Below, in pieces: positions 17,389 to 28,309 of a stretch of 64,000 bases of DNA (its first letter is position 1; the number at the start of each line of letters is the position of its first letter). The notes under the pieces were generated by a model. That model saw only the letters and a list, made by a program, of their open reading frames with translations. It was not told the DNA's origin and did not search any database. Source of the DNA: Pseudomonas frederiksbergensis (GTDB lineage: Bacteria; Pseudomonadota; Gammaproteobacteria; Pseudomonadales; Pseudomonadaceae). A program made the position numbers and the translations under genes. Where the stretch lies: the NCBI RefSeq assembly GCF_001952935.1, contig NZ_CP018319.1:2696501-2760500 (forward strand), in the 5' to 3' direction.

Positions 17389-18471
17389 ATGGGACAGCGC
17401 ACGCCTCTGTATGACCTTCATCTCGCCCTCGGCGCGAAGATGGTCGATTTTGGCGGTTGGGATATGCCTTTGCATTACGGCTCGCAGGTCGAGGAACACC
17501 ATCAGGTGCGCCGCGATTGCGGTGTTTTCGATGTATCCCACATGACCGTGATCGATGTCAGCGGCCCTCAGGCCAAGGCCTGGCTCCAGCATTTGCTGGC
17601 CAATGACGTCGAACGTCTGCACAGCCCTGGCCGTGCCTTGTACAGCACCATGCTCAACGAGCGCGGCGGCATCGTCGACGACATGATCGTCTACCGTCTC
17701 GACGACGGGTATCGGCTGGTGGTCAACGCCTCCACCCGCAATCAGGACCTCGCCTGGATGCAGGCTCACCTCGAAGGTTTCAAGGTGCAGCTCAACGAGC
17801 GCTCCGAGTTGGCGATGCTGGCCATTCAAGGTCCCCACGCCCGGCACAAAATCTCGGAACTGGTGACCCAGTCCCGGGGCAACCTGATTCAGATGCTCAA
17901 GCCCTTCGAAGGCCAGGCCGATGGTGACTGGTTCATCGCACGCACGGGCTACACCGGTGAAGATGGCCTGGAAATCGTTCTGCCGGCCAATCAGGCGCCA
18001 GGATTCTTTAACGATCTGGTGGGCGCGGGCATCTCGCCGATCGGCCTCGGCGCGCGCGATACGCTGCGGGTCGAAGCCGGCATGAACCTCTACGGTCAGG
18101 ACATTCATCAAGACGTTACACCGCTGGCCTCCAACATGGCCTGGAGCATTGCCTGGGAACCGGCCACTCGCCAGTTCATCGGTCGTAGCGCTCTTGAAGC
18201 CGAGCGGGCGGGTGGTGTGCAGCACAAACTGGTCGGTCTGGTCCTTGAGGAGCGTGGGGTTTTGCGCGCTCATCAAGTGGTCCGCATCGCCAATGTTGGC
18301 GAAGGGGAGATCACCAGTGGTAGTTTCTCTCCTACGCTTAGCAAGTCGATAGCACTGGCGCGCGTGCCGATGGCGACAGCCGACCGCGCCGAAGTGGAAA
18401 TCCGTGGCAAGTGGTACCCGGTCCGAGTGGTCAAACCGACCTTCGTACGCCATGGCAAAACCTTGATCTAA
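17389..18471 (+). CDS. gcvT: Glycine cleavage system aminomethyltransferase (T protein)
   Basis: 360-residue enzyme that transfers the methylene group from the H-protein-bound aminomethyl intermediate to tetrahydrofolate, releasing ammonia. Motifs include [22 protein letters not shown] near the start, the folate-site region [27 protein letters not shown] and [17 protein letters not shown], all as in the family. The ATG has AAGGAG in front (GGAAGGAGAAACCC). It is first of the gcvT-gcvH-gcvP order. Pseudomonads often carry two gcv sets, and this one resembles the gcvT1-H1-P1 arrangement beside the iron transporter genes. Confidence 0.95.
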   Translation: MGQRTPLYDLHLALGAKMVDFGGWDMPLHYGSQVEEHHQVRRDCGVFDVSHMTVIDVSGPQAKAWLQHLLANDVERLHSPGRALYSTMLNERGGIVDDMIVYRLDDGYRLVVNASTRNQDLAWMQAHLEGFKVQLNERSELAMLAIQGPHARHKISELVTQSRGNLIQMLKPFEGQADGDWFIARTGYTGEDGLEIVLPANQAPGFFNDLVGAGISPIGLGARDTLRVEAGMNLYGQDIHQDVTPLASNMAWSIAWEPATRQFIGRSALEAERAGGVQHKLVGLVLEERGVLRAHQVVRIANVGEGEITSGSFSPTLSKSIALARVPMATADRAEVEIRGKWYPVRVVKPTFVRHGKTLI

Positions 18472-18521
18472 CCTTTTCTGGCGGGCAACGACCGCTGACA
18501 ATTCTCTTGAGGACACAGAAC

Positions 18522-18905
18522 ATGAGCGATATTCCTGCCGACCTGCGTTTTGCCGAAAGTCACGAGTGGGCCCGTCTCGAAGCCGATGGCAGCGTCACCG
18601 TGGGCATCAGCGATCACGCTCAGGAAGCCTTGGGCGACGTGGTGTTCGTTGAGCTGACCGAAGTCGGGACAGTCTTTGCTGCCGGTGATCAATCCGGTGT
18701 GGTGGAGTCGGTTAAAGCCGCTTCGGACATCTACTCCCCGGTTGCCGGTGAAGTGATTGCCATCAACGAAGAACTGAGCGCTAACCCTGAGTTGCTCAAC
18801 TCCGACCCGTACGGTGCCTGGATCTTCAAGCTCAAGCCAAGCAACGCTGGCGATCTGGACAAGCTGCTCGATGCAGCAGGCTACAAGGCCGCCATCGGCG
18901 AGTAA
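18522..18905 (+). CDS. gcvH: Glycine cleavage system H protein
   Basis: 127-residue lipoyl carrier that shuttles the aminomethyl group between P, T and L proteins. The lipoylated lysine is in [14 protein letters not shown], near residue 65. The start [20 protein letters not shown] at 18522 follows TTGAGGACACAGAAC. It lies 50 bases after gcvT. A terminator follows its stop, so gcvP probably has additional or separate transcription. Confidence 0.96.
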   Translation: MSDIPADLRFAESHEWARLEADGSVTVGISDHAQEALGDVVFVELTEVGTVFAAGDQSGVVESVKAASDIYSPVAGEVIAINEELSANPELLNSDPYGAWIFKLKPSNAGDLDKLLDAAGYKAAIGE

Positions 18906-18924
18906 GCCTTAAGCGTCACCCCCC

Positions 18925-18951
18925 AAAGCCCCGACTTGTCGGGGCTTTTTC
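18925..18951 (+). terminator. Terminator after gcvH
   Basis: Perfect stem AAAGCCCCGA / TCGGGGCTTT with loop CTTG, followed by TTT. It lies 20 bases past the gcvH stop and 95 bases before gcvP. Confidence 0.88.
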
Positions 18952-19045
18952 ATTCTTAAGATCAAAAGATCGCAGGGACATCGACTGCTATGCTGGTTTG
19001 ACCGTGTTGCATCGACGTTGAGCGCCAGTCAAGAGAGAGCCCGTC

Positions 19046-21919
<2,874 letters not shown>

Positions 21920-21942
21920 TCTGCGGCGCAACACAAACCCAG

Positions 21943-22032
21943 TGTGGGAGCGGGCTTGCTCGCGAATGCGGTTTAACATTCAACATTTATGTTGACTGAC
22001 ACACCGCTTTCGCGAGCAAGCCCGCTCCCACA
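21943..22032. repeat. REPIN (GGAGCGGGCTTGCTCGCGAA type)
   Basis: Left arm TGTGGGAGCGGGCTTGCTCG, right arm the exact complement CGAGCAAGCCCGCTCCCACA, plus further inner pairing GCGAA..TTCGC. This is the commonest REPIN family of the fluorescent pseudomonads; related copies are at 41523 and 60963. It fills the end of gcvP. Confidence 0.88.
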
Positions 22033-22049
22033 GGGTTTTGTATCAGGCA

Positions 22050-22077
22050 TAAAAATGCCGCTCATGGGAGCGGCATT
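22050..22077 (-). terminator. Terminator of the DUF2388 gene
   Basis: On the minus strand, AATGCCGCT / AGCGGCATT with a short CCCATG-like loop is followed by TTTTT-rich sequence. It lies 18 bases past the stop at 22096. Confidence 0.85.
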
Positions 22078-22095
22078 CTTGTTCAGCGGTAAATC

Positions 22096-22413
22096 TTAAT
22101 TCGACGCGACGGCATTCTTCGCCAGGATCGCGTTCGCCAGTTCCATGTCCGTGGCTTGCAGGCCAGGGTTGTCGGCGCGGACTTTCTGCATCGCGGCCTC
22201 CAGGTATGGACCGCGAATACCGCCGTCGCTGGCGACAAAGCTGCCGGCATCGTCCTGGGCAGCAACGATCAGTTTGTGATCCTTGAACGTCAGGTAGGTC
22301 GAACCGGTGGTCGCACCGGATGAGATGACGTTACGCCAAAAGCTATCGGCCATCGCCGAACCGACAGGAAGGGACAACAAGGCGATGGTAGCGACAGCAA
22401 GTTTGAAACGCAT
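22096..22413 (-). CDS. DUF2388 family secreted protein
   Basis: 105-residue protein with a signal peptide (MRFKLAVATIALLSLPVGSAMA, cut after AMA). The mature part has the family hallmark SFWRNVISSGATTGSTYLTFKD (residues about 24-46) followed by LIVAAQDDAGSFVASDGGIRG. DUF2388 proteins are restricted mostly to pseudomonads, are small and periplasmic or secreted, and have no known function. The start MRFKL at 22413 is chosen because the preceding in-frame residues are outside the signal. It is 73 bases downstream of the gspE gene on the same strand. Confidence 0.82.
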   Translation of the reverse strand: MRFKLAVATIALLSLPVGSAMADSFWRNVISSGATTGSTYLTFKDHKLIVAAQDDAGSFVASDGGIRGPYLEAAMQKVRADNPGLQATDMELANAILAKNAVASN

Positions 22414-22486
22414 ATTGGGTGACTCCACTGGGTTAACTGCGGCGTTGGATTACAAATCCCCCAATCGAGTTCCGTAACGGCCGCCC

Positions 22487-24271
22487 CTACTTTTGCTCGC
22501 TCTGCGGCGTTACCCGCAACACCTCCTCAATCGTCGTCAAACCCGCCGCCACTTTCTGCGCGCCTGACAATCGCAAGCTGCGCATGCCTTCCTTGAACGC
22601 CTGTCGCCGCACGGCCAGCAAATCGGTGTCGGGGCTGATCAGCGCTTTGACGCCGTCCGTCAGCTGCATGATTTCGTAGACCCCGGCGCGGCCGCGGTAA
22701 CCGGTATCGCGGCATTCCAGGCAACCGATGGCGCGATGTGCGTTGTTCGGCAACGGTGCCTGCCAAGGCCGGGTCAGGGTTTGCCAGTCTTCTTCACCCA
22801 GGGTCAGCGGCGCCTTGCAATGCGGGCACAAGGTGCGGACCAGGCGCTGGGCCATGACGCCGAGTACCGTGGCTTTGATCAGGTAATGCGGCACGCCCAG
22901 TTCCAGCAAGCGGCTGATTGCGCTCGGCGCATCGTTGGTGTGCAGCGTCGAGAGCACCAAGTGGCCAGTGAGCGCAGCCTGGATCGCCATTTCAGCGGTT
23001 TCCAGATCACGGATCTCACCGATCATGATGATGTCGGGATCCTGCCGCATCAGCGCGCGCACACCGGCGGCGAAGGTCAGGTCGATGTTGTGCTGGACCT
23101 GCATCTGGTTGAACGCCGGCTCGACCATTTCGATCGGGTCTTCGATGGTGCAGAGGTTGACCTCCGGCGTCGCCAGTTTCTTCAGGGTGGTGTACAGCGT
23201 GGTGGTCTTGCCGGAACCGGTCGGCCCGGTGACCAGGATGATGCCGTTGGGCTGGCTCGTCATGTCCTGCCAGCGGCGCAAGTCATCGGCGGAGAAGCCC
23301 AACTGATCGAAGTTCTTGAGCAGTACTTCCGGGTCGAAGATCCGCATGACCATTTTTTCGCCGAACGCAGTGGGTAATGTCGACAGCCGCAGCTCGACTT
23401 CGCCACCGCCCGGGGTCTTGGTTTTCACCCGGCCGTCCTGGGGTTTGCGTTTTTCCGCGACGTTCATCCGCCCCAGGCTTTTCAGGCGGCTGACGATGGC
23501 CATGGTCACTTGCGGCGGGAATTGATAGACGTTGTGCAGCACGCCGTCGATGCGAAAGCGCACCGTGCCTTGTTCGCGCCGGGGTTCAATGTGGATGTCA
23601 CTGGCGCGTTGCTGGAACGCGTACTGGAACAGCCAATCGACGATGTTGACGATGTGCGCGTCGTTGGCGTCCGGTTCCTGGTCGCTGGCGCCGAGGTTGA
23701 GCAACTGCTCGAAATTGCCCAGGGTGTTCATCTGCTGATCGGCGTTGGTCGCGCCGCTGACCGATTTGGCCAGGCGGAAAAACTCCACGCTGAAGCGCTG
23801 GATATCCACCGGGTTGGCAACCACACGCTTGATCGGCAGCTTCAGCACATGGGTCAGGTCGGCTTCCCAACCGGTGACGTAGGGCTGGGCGCTGGCCACG
23901 GTCACCGCGTCGCGGTCGATGGACACCGCCAGAATCTTGTGGCGCTGGGCGAAGGCGTAGGACATCAGCGGCGTAATCGCTGCAACGTTGATTTTCAGCG
24001 GATCGATACGCAGGTAAGGCTGACCGGCCTGCTGCGACAGCCACAGGGTCAGGCTTTCCAGATCAAGGTGTTTACCGGGACGGCTGAGATCGTCCAGCAG
24101 TTGGCTGGCAATGAATTCCAGCGGGTGCATCTGGCCATTGGCAGCGTGACGGCGTCGAGCATTGAGCGCGTGTTCGGCCGAGTCCTGGCTGATGAAACCT
24201 TGGGCGACCAGTTCACGCAGCAAATCATTGAGATCCAGCCAGCGGTCCTGAATGGCAAGTTGAACGGACAT
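22487..24271 (-). CDS. Solitary GspE/PulE-type secretion ATPase
   Basis: 594-residue hexameric traffic ATPase of the type II secretion / type IV pilus family. The N-terminal MshEN-like domain (about 1-180) is followed by the N2E domain and the core: Walker A GPTGSGKT at 349-356, Asp box, Walker B LMRQDPDIIMIGEIRD, and His box STLHTNDA. A tetracysteine zinc motif (CPHC and CLEC) follows near 490-530, as in GspE and PilB. No other gsp or pil gene is adjacent, so it is an orphan that may serve a secretion or pilus machine encoded elsewhere. The small DUF2388 gene lies just downstream. Confidence 0.88.
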   Translation of the reverse strand: MSVQLAIQDRWLDLNDLLRELVAQGFISQDSAEHALNARRRHAANGQMHPLEFIASQLLDDLSRPGKHLDLESLTLWLSQQAGQPYLRIDPLKINVAAITPLMSYAFAQRHKILAVSIDRDAVTVASAQPYVTGWEADLTHVLKLPIKRVVANPVDIQRFSVEFFRLAKSVSGATNADQQMNTLGNFEQLLNLGASDQEPDANDAHIVNIVDWLFQYAFQQRASDIHIEPRREQGTVRFRIDGVLHNVYQFPPQVTMAIVSRLKSLGRMNVAEKRKPQDGRVKTKTPGGGEVELRLSTLPTAFGEKMVMRIFDPEVLLKNFDQLGFSADDLRRWQDMTSQPNGIILVTGPTGSGKTTTLYTTLKKLATPEVNLCTIEDPIEMVEPAFNQMQVQHNIDLTFAAGVRALMRQDPDIIMIGEIRDLETAEMAIQAALTGHLVLSTLHTNDAPSAISRLLELGVPHYLIKATVLGVMAQRLVRTLCPHCKAPLTLGEEDWQTLTRPWQAPLPNNAHRAIGCLECRDTGYRGRAGVYEIMQLTDGVKALISPDTDLLAVRRQAFKEGMRSLRLSGAQKVAAGLTTIEEVLRVTPQSEQK

Positions 24272-24361
24272 GCGGGCTCCTCATGAACAACAGTTCGCAA
24301 AGGATAGTCGCGGACCCGCAGACCGTTGGGCCACTACGCGACGAAGCCGTGTCGAGTTTTT

Positions 24362-24700
24362 TCAGCCCGCCGCCTGAGCCGGTTCATTCCACGCGGAATC
24401 AGCTGCTTGCAGCTCCACCGAACAGACGCTGATCAGGTTACGTAATTTTTCCGCGATCACCTGGGCGCGGTGCCCGCTCAGGCCGTCTATCACGATGTCG
24501 ATCGACAACAGATCGTCCATCCGCTGCACGCTGACCTGTTGCGGCGTCAGAAACTGCAATGCGAACAGGTTGAGCGCCCGGCACAGCAGGTCGGGTTCGG
24601 CCTCGGCCAACATTTGATAGTGCACGCGGCAGTGGGCGTTGCTGACGTTCCAGACATCGGCGCGGGTGTGCGGGGTGTTGACGGCTTCTAGATGCGGCAT
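24362..24700 (-). CDS. Small ACT-like protein, function unknown
   Basis: 112-residue protein. The region VHYQMLAEAEPDLLCRALNLFALQ and onward to GHRAQVIAEKLRNLISV has the beta-alpha-beta-beta-alpha-beta rhythm of ACT domains and resembles the small regulatory subunit type (IlvM-like) with a QFLTPQQVSVQRM segment. No enzyme domain is attached. Its start lies 126 bases from the divergently read Lrp-type regulator gene, which may control it. It is downstream-oriented toward gspE, 90 bases away. The amino-acid ligand or partner enzyme cannot be read. Domain call is by pattern and moderately sure. Confidence 0.55.
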   Translation of the reverse strand: MPHLEAVNTPHTRADVWNVSNAHCRVHYQMLAEAEPDLLCRALNLFALQFLTPQQVSVQRMDDLLSIDIVIDGLSGHRAQVIAEKLRNLISVCSVELQAADSAWNEPAQAAG

Positions 24701-24826
24701 GCTCGGTCTCCAAACTCAGTGGAGGAATTTTTACATTCGGTGTCGGGCATTTCTTATCTATGATTGAGCTTATTGGCGGTTGTTTGAATTGCTTGATTCG
24801 GTAAGTTATCAATTAAAGGTTTTTTT

Positions 24827-25297
24827 ATGCATAGCGAGTTGGATGGCTACGACCGCAAGATTCTCGCGTTGCTGCAAGAGGACGCTTCGCTTTCCAGTGC
24901 ACAGATTGCCGAACAGGTGGGGCTGTCGCAGTCGCCGTGCTGGCGGCGGATTCAGCGGATGAAGGAGGAGGGGATTATTCGCGGGCAGGTGACCTTGCTT
25001 GACCGGAAGAAAATCGGGCTTAACACGCAGATCTTCGCCGAAATCAAACTCAACGCTCACGGGCGTTCGAACTTCACCGAATTCACCGAGGCGATTCGCG
25101 GCTTTCCCGAAGTGCTGGAGTGTTATGTGCTGATGGGGTCGGTGGATTTCTTGCTGCGGATTGTGACGGCGGACATCGAGGCGTATGAGCGCTTCTTTTT
25201 CGAGAAGCTGTCGATGGTGCCGGGGATCCAGGAGGTGAACTCGATTGTGGCGTTGTCGGAGATCAAATCAACGACGAGTTTGCCGGTGTTGCGCTGA
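24827..25297 (+). CDS. Lrp/AsnC family transcriptional regulator
   Basis: 156-residue DNA-binding regulator. The helix-turn-helix is SSAQIAEQVGLSQSPCWRRI (about residues 23-42) and the effector (RAM/ACT-like) domain follows, with LECYVLMGSVDFLLRIV at 98-114 and VNSIVALSEIKSTTSLP at the end, the usual amino-acid-sensing fold. It is divergent from the ACT-like gene and is likely autoregulated, with a shared 126-base promoter region. The ligand is unknown; typical ligands are leucine, alanine, lysine or others. ATG 24827 has a T-rich, weak ribosome site. Confidence 0.9.
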   Translation: MHSELDGYDRKILALLQEDASLSSAQIAEQVGLSQSPCWRRIQRMKEEGIIRGQVTLLDRKKIGLNTQIFAEIKLNAHGRSNFTEFTEAIRGFPEVLECYVLMGSVDFLLRIVTADIEAYERFFFEKLSMVPGIQEVNSIVALSEIKSTTSLPVLR

Positions 25298-25306
25298 CCC
25301 TACACT

Positions 25307-25337
25307 GATCATTCCCACGCAGAGCGTGGGAACGATC
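25307..25337. repeat. Partial copy of the 111-bp palindromic element
   Basis: TTCCCACGCAGAGCGTGGGAA hairpin ending CGATC, equal to one end of the element at 29612. It stands alone between the convergent Lrp and CYTH genes and could serve as a terminator for either. Confidence 0.7.
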
Positions 25338-25349
25338 ATCATCACGAGA

Positions 25350-26717
25350 TTACATGCGCAGCAGCATTTTCCAGGCGCGATTCTGATACACCGCAATCGC
25401 CTGCTGCTTGCGCGCATCCAGCGATTCGTCGGTGATCGGCTCGTTGGCCAATTGAGCAAGCTGTTTCAGCTCACCGTACAGGCGATCCATTTCCGGGATG
25501 TCCAGCACGTTGCGGGCGTGGTGCAGCCAGGCCTGGATGCGCTCGATGCGCGGCAGTTGCTCGGCCAGGTCTTCCGGCTGTTGCTGATAACGCTGCAGTT
25601 GCAGGGAAGTCGCTTCCTCGCCCAGCAGACGCGGCAACCAGCTGCCCAATTGCGCAGCGCCCTGGCGATTGCCGCGGACGTTGCGATCGGCAGCCCAGGT
25701 GCGGGCCAGCAGCCAGCGCGAAGTGTTCAGCGAGAACAAGCCCCAACGCGGGTCTTCCAGTTCTTCGAGGAACTGCTCCGGCGCGGCTTTGCGCACGTCT
25801 TCGTCGTCGATACCGGCCTGTACCAGCGGGCGCCAGTCTTCGAGCAAGGCGTCCAGCGCGACGCGCAGATCGTGCGTCGACTGACGTGGCGCGGCTTGGC
25901 CCAGGCTGCTCAGCAGCGCGCGCAATTCAGCCAGGTTTTCGACCCAGTCCTGCAACAGGCGCCAGTGGCCATTGAAGCGATACTGCTCGGCCAGGCGCTG
26001 GCTGCTGCTCAGCAAGTGCCAGCTCAGCGCGGCGAAAGCGTCATCCAGCGGCATTTCGGCGGTGATCTGCGGCGCCGGCAGGCTCAACGAATAGCTGTTG
26101 GCGTCGTACAAGCGATAACCGCGCTCGGCCTTGCTGATGTCACACGGCATCAGGGCCAGGGTCGCGGCCAGTTCGGCGGCCAGCTCCAGCAGAGCGGCCG
26201 GCTCGCCTTCGCGCAGTTCCAGTTCCAGCTCGCAGATTTCTTCTTTCTGCTTGCCCACGATCACGTGACCCAGATCCAGTGCGGCTTCGATCACCACTTT
26301 GGTCTTGCCACGGCCCCAGGCGATTTCCGCGCGTTCGCGGACAAAATCGGTGGTGAAGATCGGCTTGAGGGTTTTCTTGTCCAGCTCGGCCAATTCTTCA
26401 GGCCAGCATTCGCCGTCGAGTTTCTTCACGTCGAGCTTGGCTTTGGGCAGGTTCCAGTCGTATTCGTTACGCTCGGACAAACCGGCGACGCTCTGGCCGC
26501 GGGTCTTGAGGGTCTGAATCACTTCTTCGCCATCGCGGCGCAGGCGCAGGGCAACCTTGGCGCGGGCCAGGTCGCGCTCAGGCGTGTCGAAGTACTGGTT
26601 CATCAACTCACGGCGTTCCCAGCCACTTTTGTTGCGTTTTTTCAGGAGCGGGTGCTCGCGCAGGGCAGCGAGCGTTTCTCGGCTGACGCGGAGTTTGATT
26701 TCGGTTTCTTTCTGCAT
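25350..26717 (-). CDS. CYTH-CHAD inorganic triphosphatase (YgiF-like)
   Basis: 455-residue cytoplasmic enzyme. The N-terminal CYTH domain (residues 1 to about 205) opens with the EXEXK signature (KETEIKLRV) and contains RRELMNQYFDTPER and KVALRLRRDGEEVIQTLKTRG, the acidic and basic residues that line the tunnel and bind metal and triphosphate. The C-terminal CHAD domain (about 220-455), rich in conserved His and Arg such as QSTHDLRVALDALLEDWRPL, typically binds polyphosphate. The E. coli homologue YgiF hydrolyses tripolyphosphate. It is divergent from argE. Confidence 0.88.
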   Translation of the reverse strand: MQKETEIKLRVSRETLAALREHPLLKKRNKSGWERRELMNQYFDTPERDLARAKVALRLRRDGEEVIQTLKTRGQSVAGLSERNEYDWNLPKAKLDVKKLDGECWPEELAELDKKTLKPIFTTDFVRERAEIAWGRGKTKVVIEAALDLGHVIVGKQKEEICELELELREGEPAALLELAAELAATLALMPCDISKAERGYRLYDANSYSLSLPAPQITAEMPLDDAFAALSWHLLSSSQRLAEQYRFNGHWRLLQDWVENLAELRALLSSLGQAAPRQSTHDLRVALDALLEDWRPLVQAGIDDEDVRKAAPEQFLEELEDPRWGLFSLNTSRWLLARTWAADRNVRGNRQGAAQLGSWLPRLLGEEATSLQLQRYQQQPEDLAEQLPRIERIQAWLHHARNVLDIPEMDRLYGELKQLAQLANEPITDESLDARKQQAIAVYQNRAWKMLLRM

Positions 26718-26874
26718 GGCCGGAAAATCCAGGATCGGGAGCGCAGCCGGGGGAAATGTGTGGCTGCCAAGGTCGTGCAGTGTACAGGACTCCTCCGAGA
26801 TAGGGTCCGCGACGGTTTATTCCTGTCGCCGGATGGTTCTATGATGGAGTTCAAATCGGGAGTTGGAGTCAGCG

Positions 26875-28044
26875 ATGCCTTTGCCGTCCATGAAAGATCA
26901 GTTCGCTGCGCTGATCGCCGCGCCGTCCGTCAGCTGTACGCAGGCCCGCCTCGATCAATCCAACCGACCGGTGATTGATTTGCTGGCGACGTGGCTCGGC
27001 GATCTGGGTTTTGCCTGCGACATCCAGCAGGTCAGCCCCGGCAAATTCAATCTGCTGGCCAGCTTCGGCTCCGGCCCCGGTGGCCTGGTGCTGGCCGGTC
27101 ACAGCGACACCGTGCCGTTCGATGGTGCGCTGTGGCAGACCGATCCGCTGAAACTGACCGAAGTCGACGGCCGCTGGGTCGGGCTGGGCAGTTGCGACAT
27201 GAAGGGCTTTTTCGCGCTGGCCATCGAGGCCGTCATACCGCTGCTCGATCAGCCGTTCAAGCAACCGCTGCTGATCCTCGCCACCTGCGATGAAGAAAGC
27301 TCGATGTCCGGCGCTCGCGCCCTGGCCGAAGCCGGGCGGCCGCTCGGTCGTGCGGCGGTGATCGGCGAGCCGACCGGGCTCAAGCCGATCCGCATGCACA
27401 AAGGCATCATGATGGAGCGCATCGACATCCTCGGTCAGAGCGGCCACTCCTCGGATCCGCGACTGGGTCACAGCGCCCTCGAAGCCATGCACGATGCCAT
27501 CGGTGAACTGCGTGGTTTGCGATTGGCATGGCAGCGTGAGTTCCGTAATCCACAGTTCAGCGTGCCGACGCCGACCCTGAATTTCGGCTGCATCCATGGC
27601 GGCGATAATCCCAACCGTATTTGCGGCCAGTGCTCGCTGGAATTCGATCTGCGTCCATTGCCGGGCATGGACCCCAATGCCCTGCGTGCGCAGATTCTGC
27701 AGAAGCTCAAGCCCATTGCCGAGTGGCATCAGGTGAAGATCGATTACGCGCCACTGTTCCCCGAAGTGCCGCCGTTCGAGCAGGCCGAGGACGCCGAATT
27801 GGTCCGTGTCGCGGAAAAGCTCACCGGCCATCGTGCCGAAGCAGTGGCGTTTGGCACCGAAGCGCCTTATCTTCAGCGTCTTGGCTGCGAAACCCTGGTG
27901 CTCGGCCCCGGCGACATTGCCTGTGCGCACCAGCCGGGGGAATACCTCGAAATGTCACGTTTGCAGCCTACGGTGCATCTATTACGTCAACTGATTGAAC
28001 ATTACTGCCTGACACCGGCCAAAACGCCAATGCCAGTCGGTTGA
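26875..28044 (+). CDS. argE: Acetylornithine deacetylase ArgE
   Basis: 389-residue dinuclear zinc M20 hydrolase that releases ornithine from N-acetylornithine in arginine synthesis. Metal ligands are seen as His and Asp in AGHSDTVPFDG, the bridging Asp in GSCDMKGFF, Glu in CDEESSMSG and Glu in GEPTGLKP, with a final His in CAHQPGEYL. Start MPLPSMKDQF at 26875 has GGAG six bases upstream; the in-frame MESA extension lacks that. argA follows after a REPIN. Pseudomonads also cycle acetyl groups via ArgJ, so this enzyme can act in parallel or as an additional deacetylase. ArgE identity is high but related M20 peptidases exist. Confidence 0.88.
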   Translation: MPLPSMKDQFAALIAAPSVSCTQARLDQSNRPVIDLLATWLGDLGFACDIQQVSPGKFNLLASFGSGPGGLVLAGHSDTVPFDGALWQTDPLKLTEVDGRWVGLGSCDMKGFFALAIEAVIPLLDQPFKQPLLILATCDEESSMSGARALAEAGRPLGRAAVIGEPTGLKPIRMHKGIMMERIDILGQSGHSSDPRLGHSALEAMHDAIGELRGLRLAWQREFRNPQFSVPTPTLNFGCIHGGDNPNRICGQCSLEFDLRPLPGMDPNALRAQILQKLKPIAEWHQVKIDYAPLFPEVPPFEQAEDAELVRVAEKLTGHRAEAVAFGTEAPYLQRLGCETLVLGPGDIACAHQPGEYLEMSRLQPTVHLLRQLIEHYCLTPAKTPMPVG

Positions 28045-28051
28045 GCGAGAT

Positions 28052-28146
28052 CCCTGTGGGAGTGAGCCTGCTCGCGATAGCGGTGTGTCAGACACTTCAG
28101 TATCGACTGACATTCCGCTATCGCGAGCAGGCTCACTCCCACAGGG
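28052..28146. repeat. REPIN (GGGAGTGAGCCTGCTCGCGATAG type)
   Basis: Left arm CCCTGTGGGAGTGAGCCTGC and right arm its exact complement GCAGGCTCACTCCCACAGGG, inner GCGATAGCGG / CCGCTATCGC. It differs from the GCGGGCTTGC family by its GTGAGCC core, so it is a second REPIN type. Confidence 0.85.
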
Positions 28147-28199
28147 GCTGTGTTACGGCTGGCAAGCCTTGTAAATTGCCGGTGTCCCAACCCGTATTC

Positions 28200-28241
28200 A
28201 TGAGGAGAGCGCGCGTGTCGCCAAGCCTGTTCCGACGATAA
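28200..28241 (+). CDS. Possible arginine-rich leader peptide upstream of argA
   Basis: A 13-codon frame MRRARVSPSLFRR ends 69 bases before the argA start. Five of 13 residues are arginine, and four of those use AGG, AGA or CGA, rare codons in Pseudomonas. It could act as an arginine-sensing leader. A convincing ribosome site for the ATG is not seen, and no anti-terminator/terminator pair is obvious between it and argA. The peptide is a speculative call. Confidence 0.25.
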   Translation: MRRARVSPSLFRR

Positions 28242-28309
28242 CCATCAGCCCGCTGTGCGTTTTCTGTTTCGCCCATTTTTTGGCTGCTATTTGTTACAGG
28301 CCCAGGTTC

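Noticed and set aside
28041..28241. 66-codon frame between argE and argA
   Set aside because: Runs through a REPIN, so it is not a protein gene; only the last 13 codons (28200-28241) are kept as a speculative leader.
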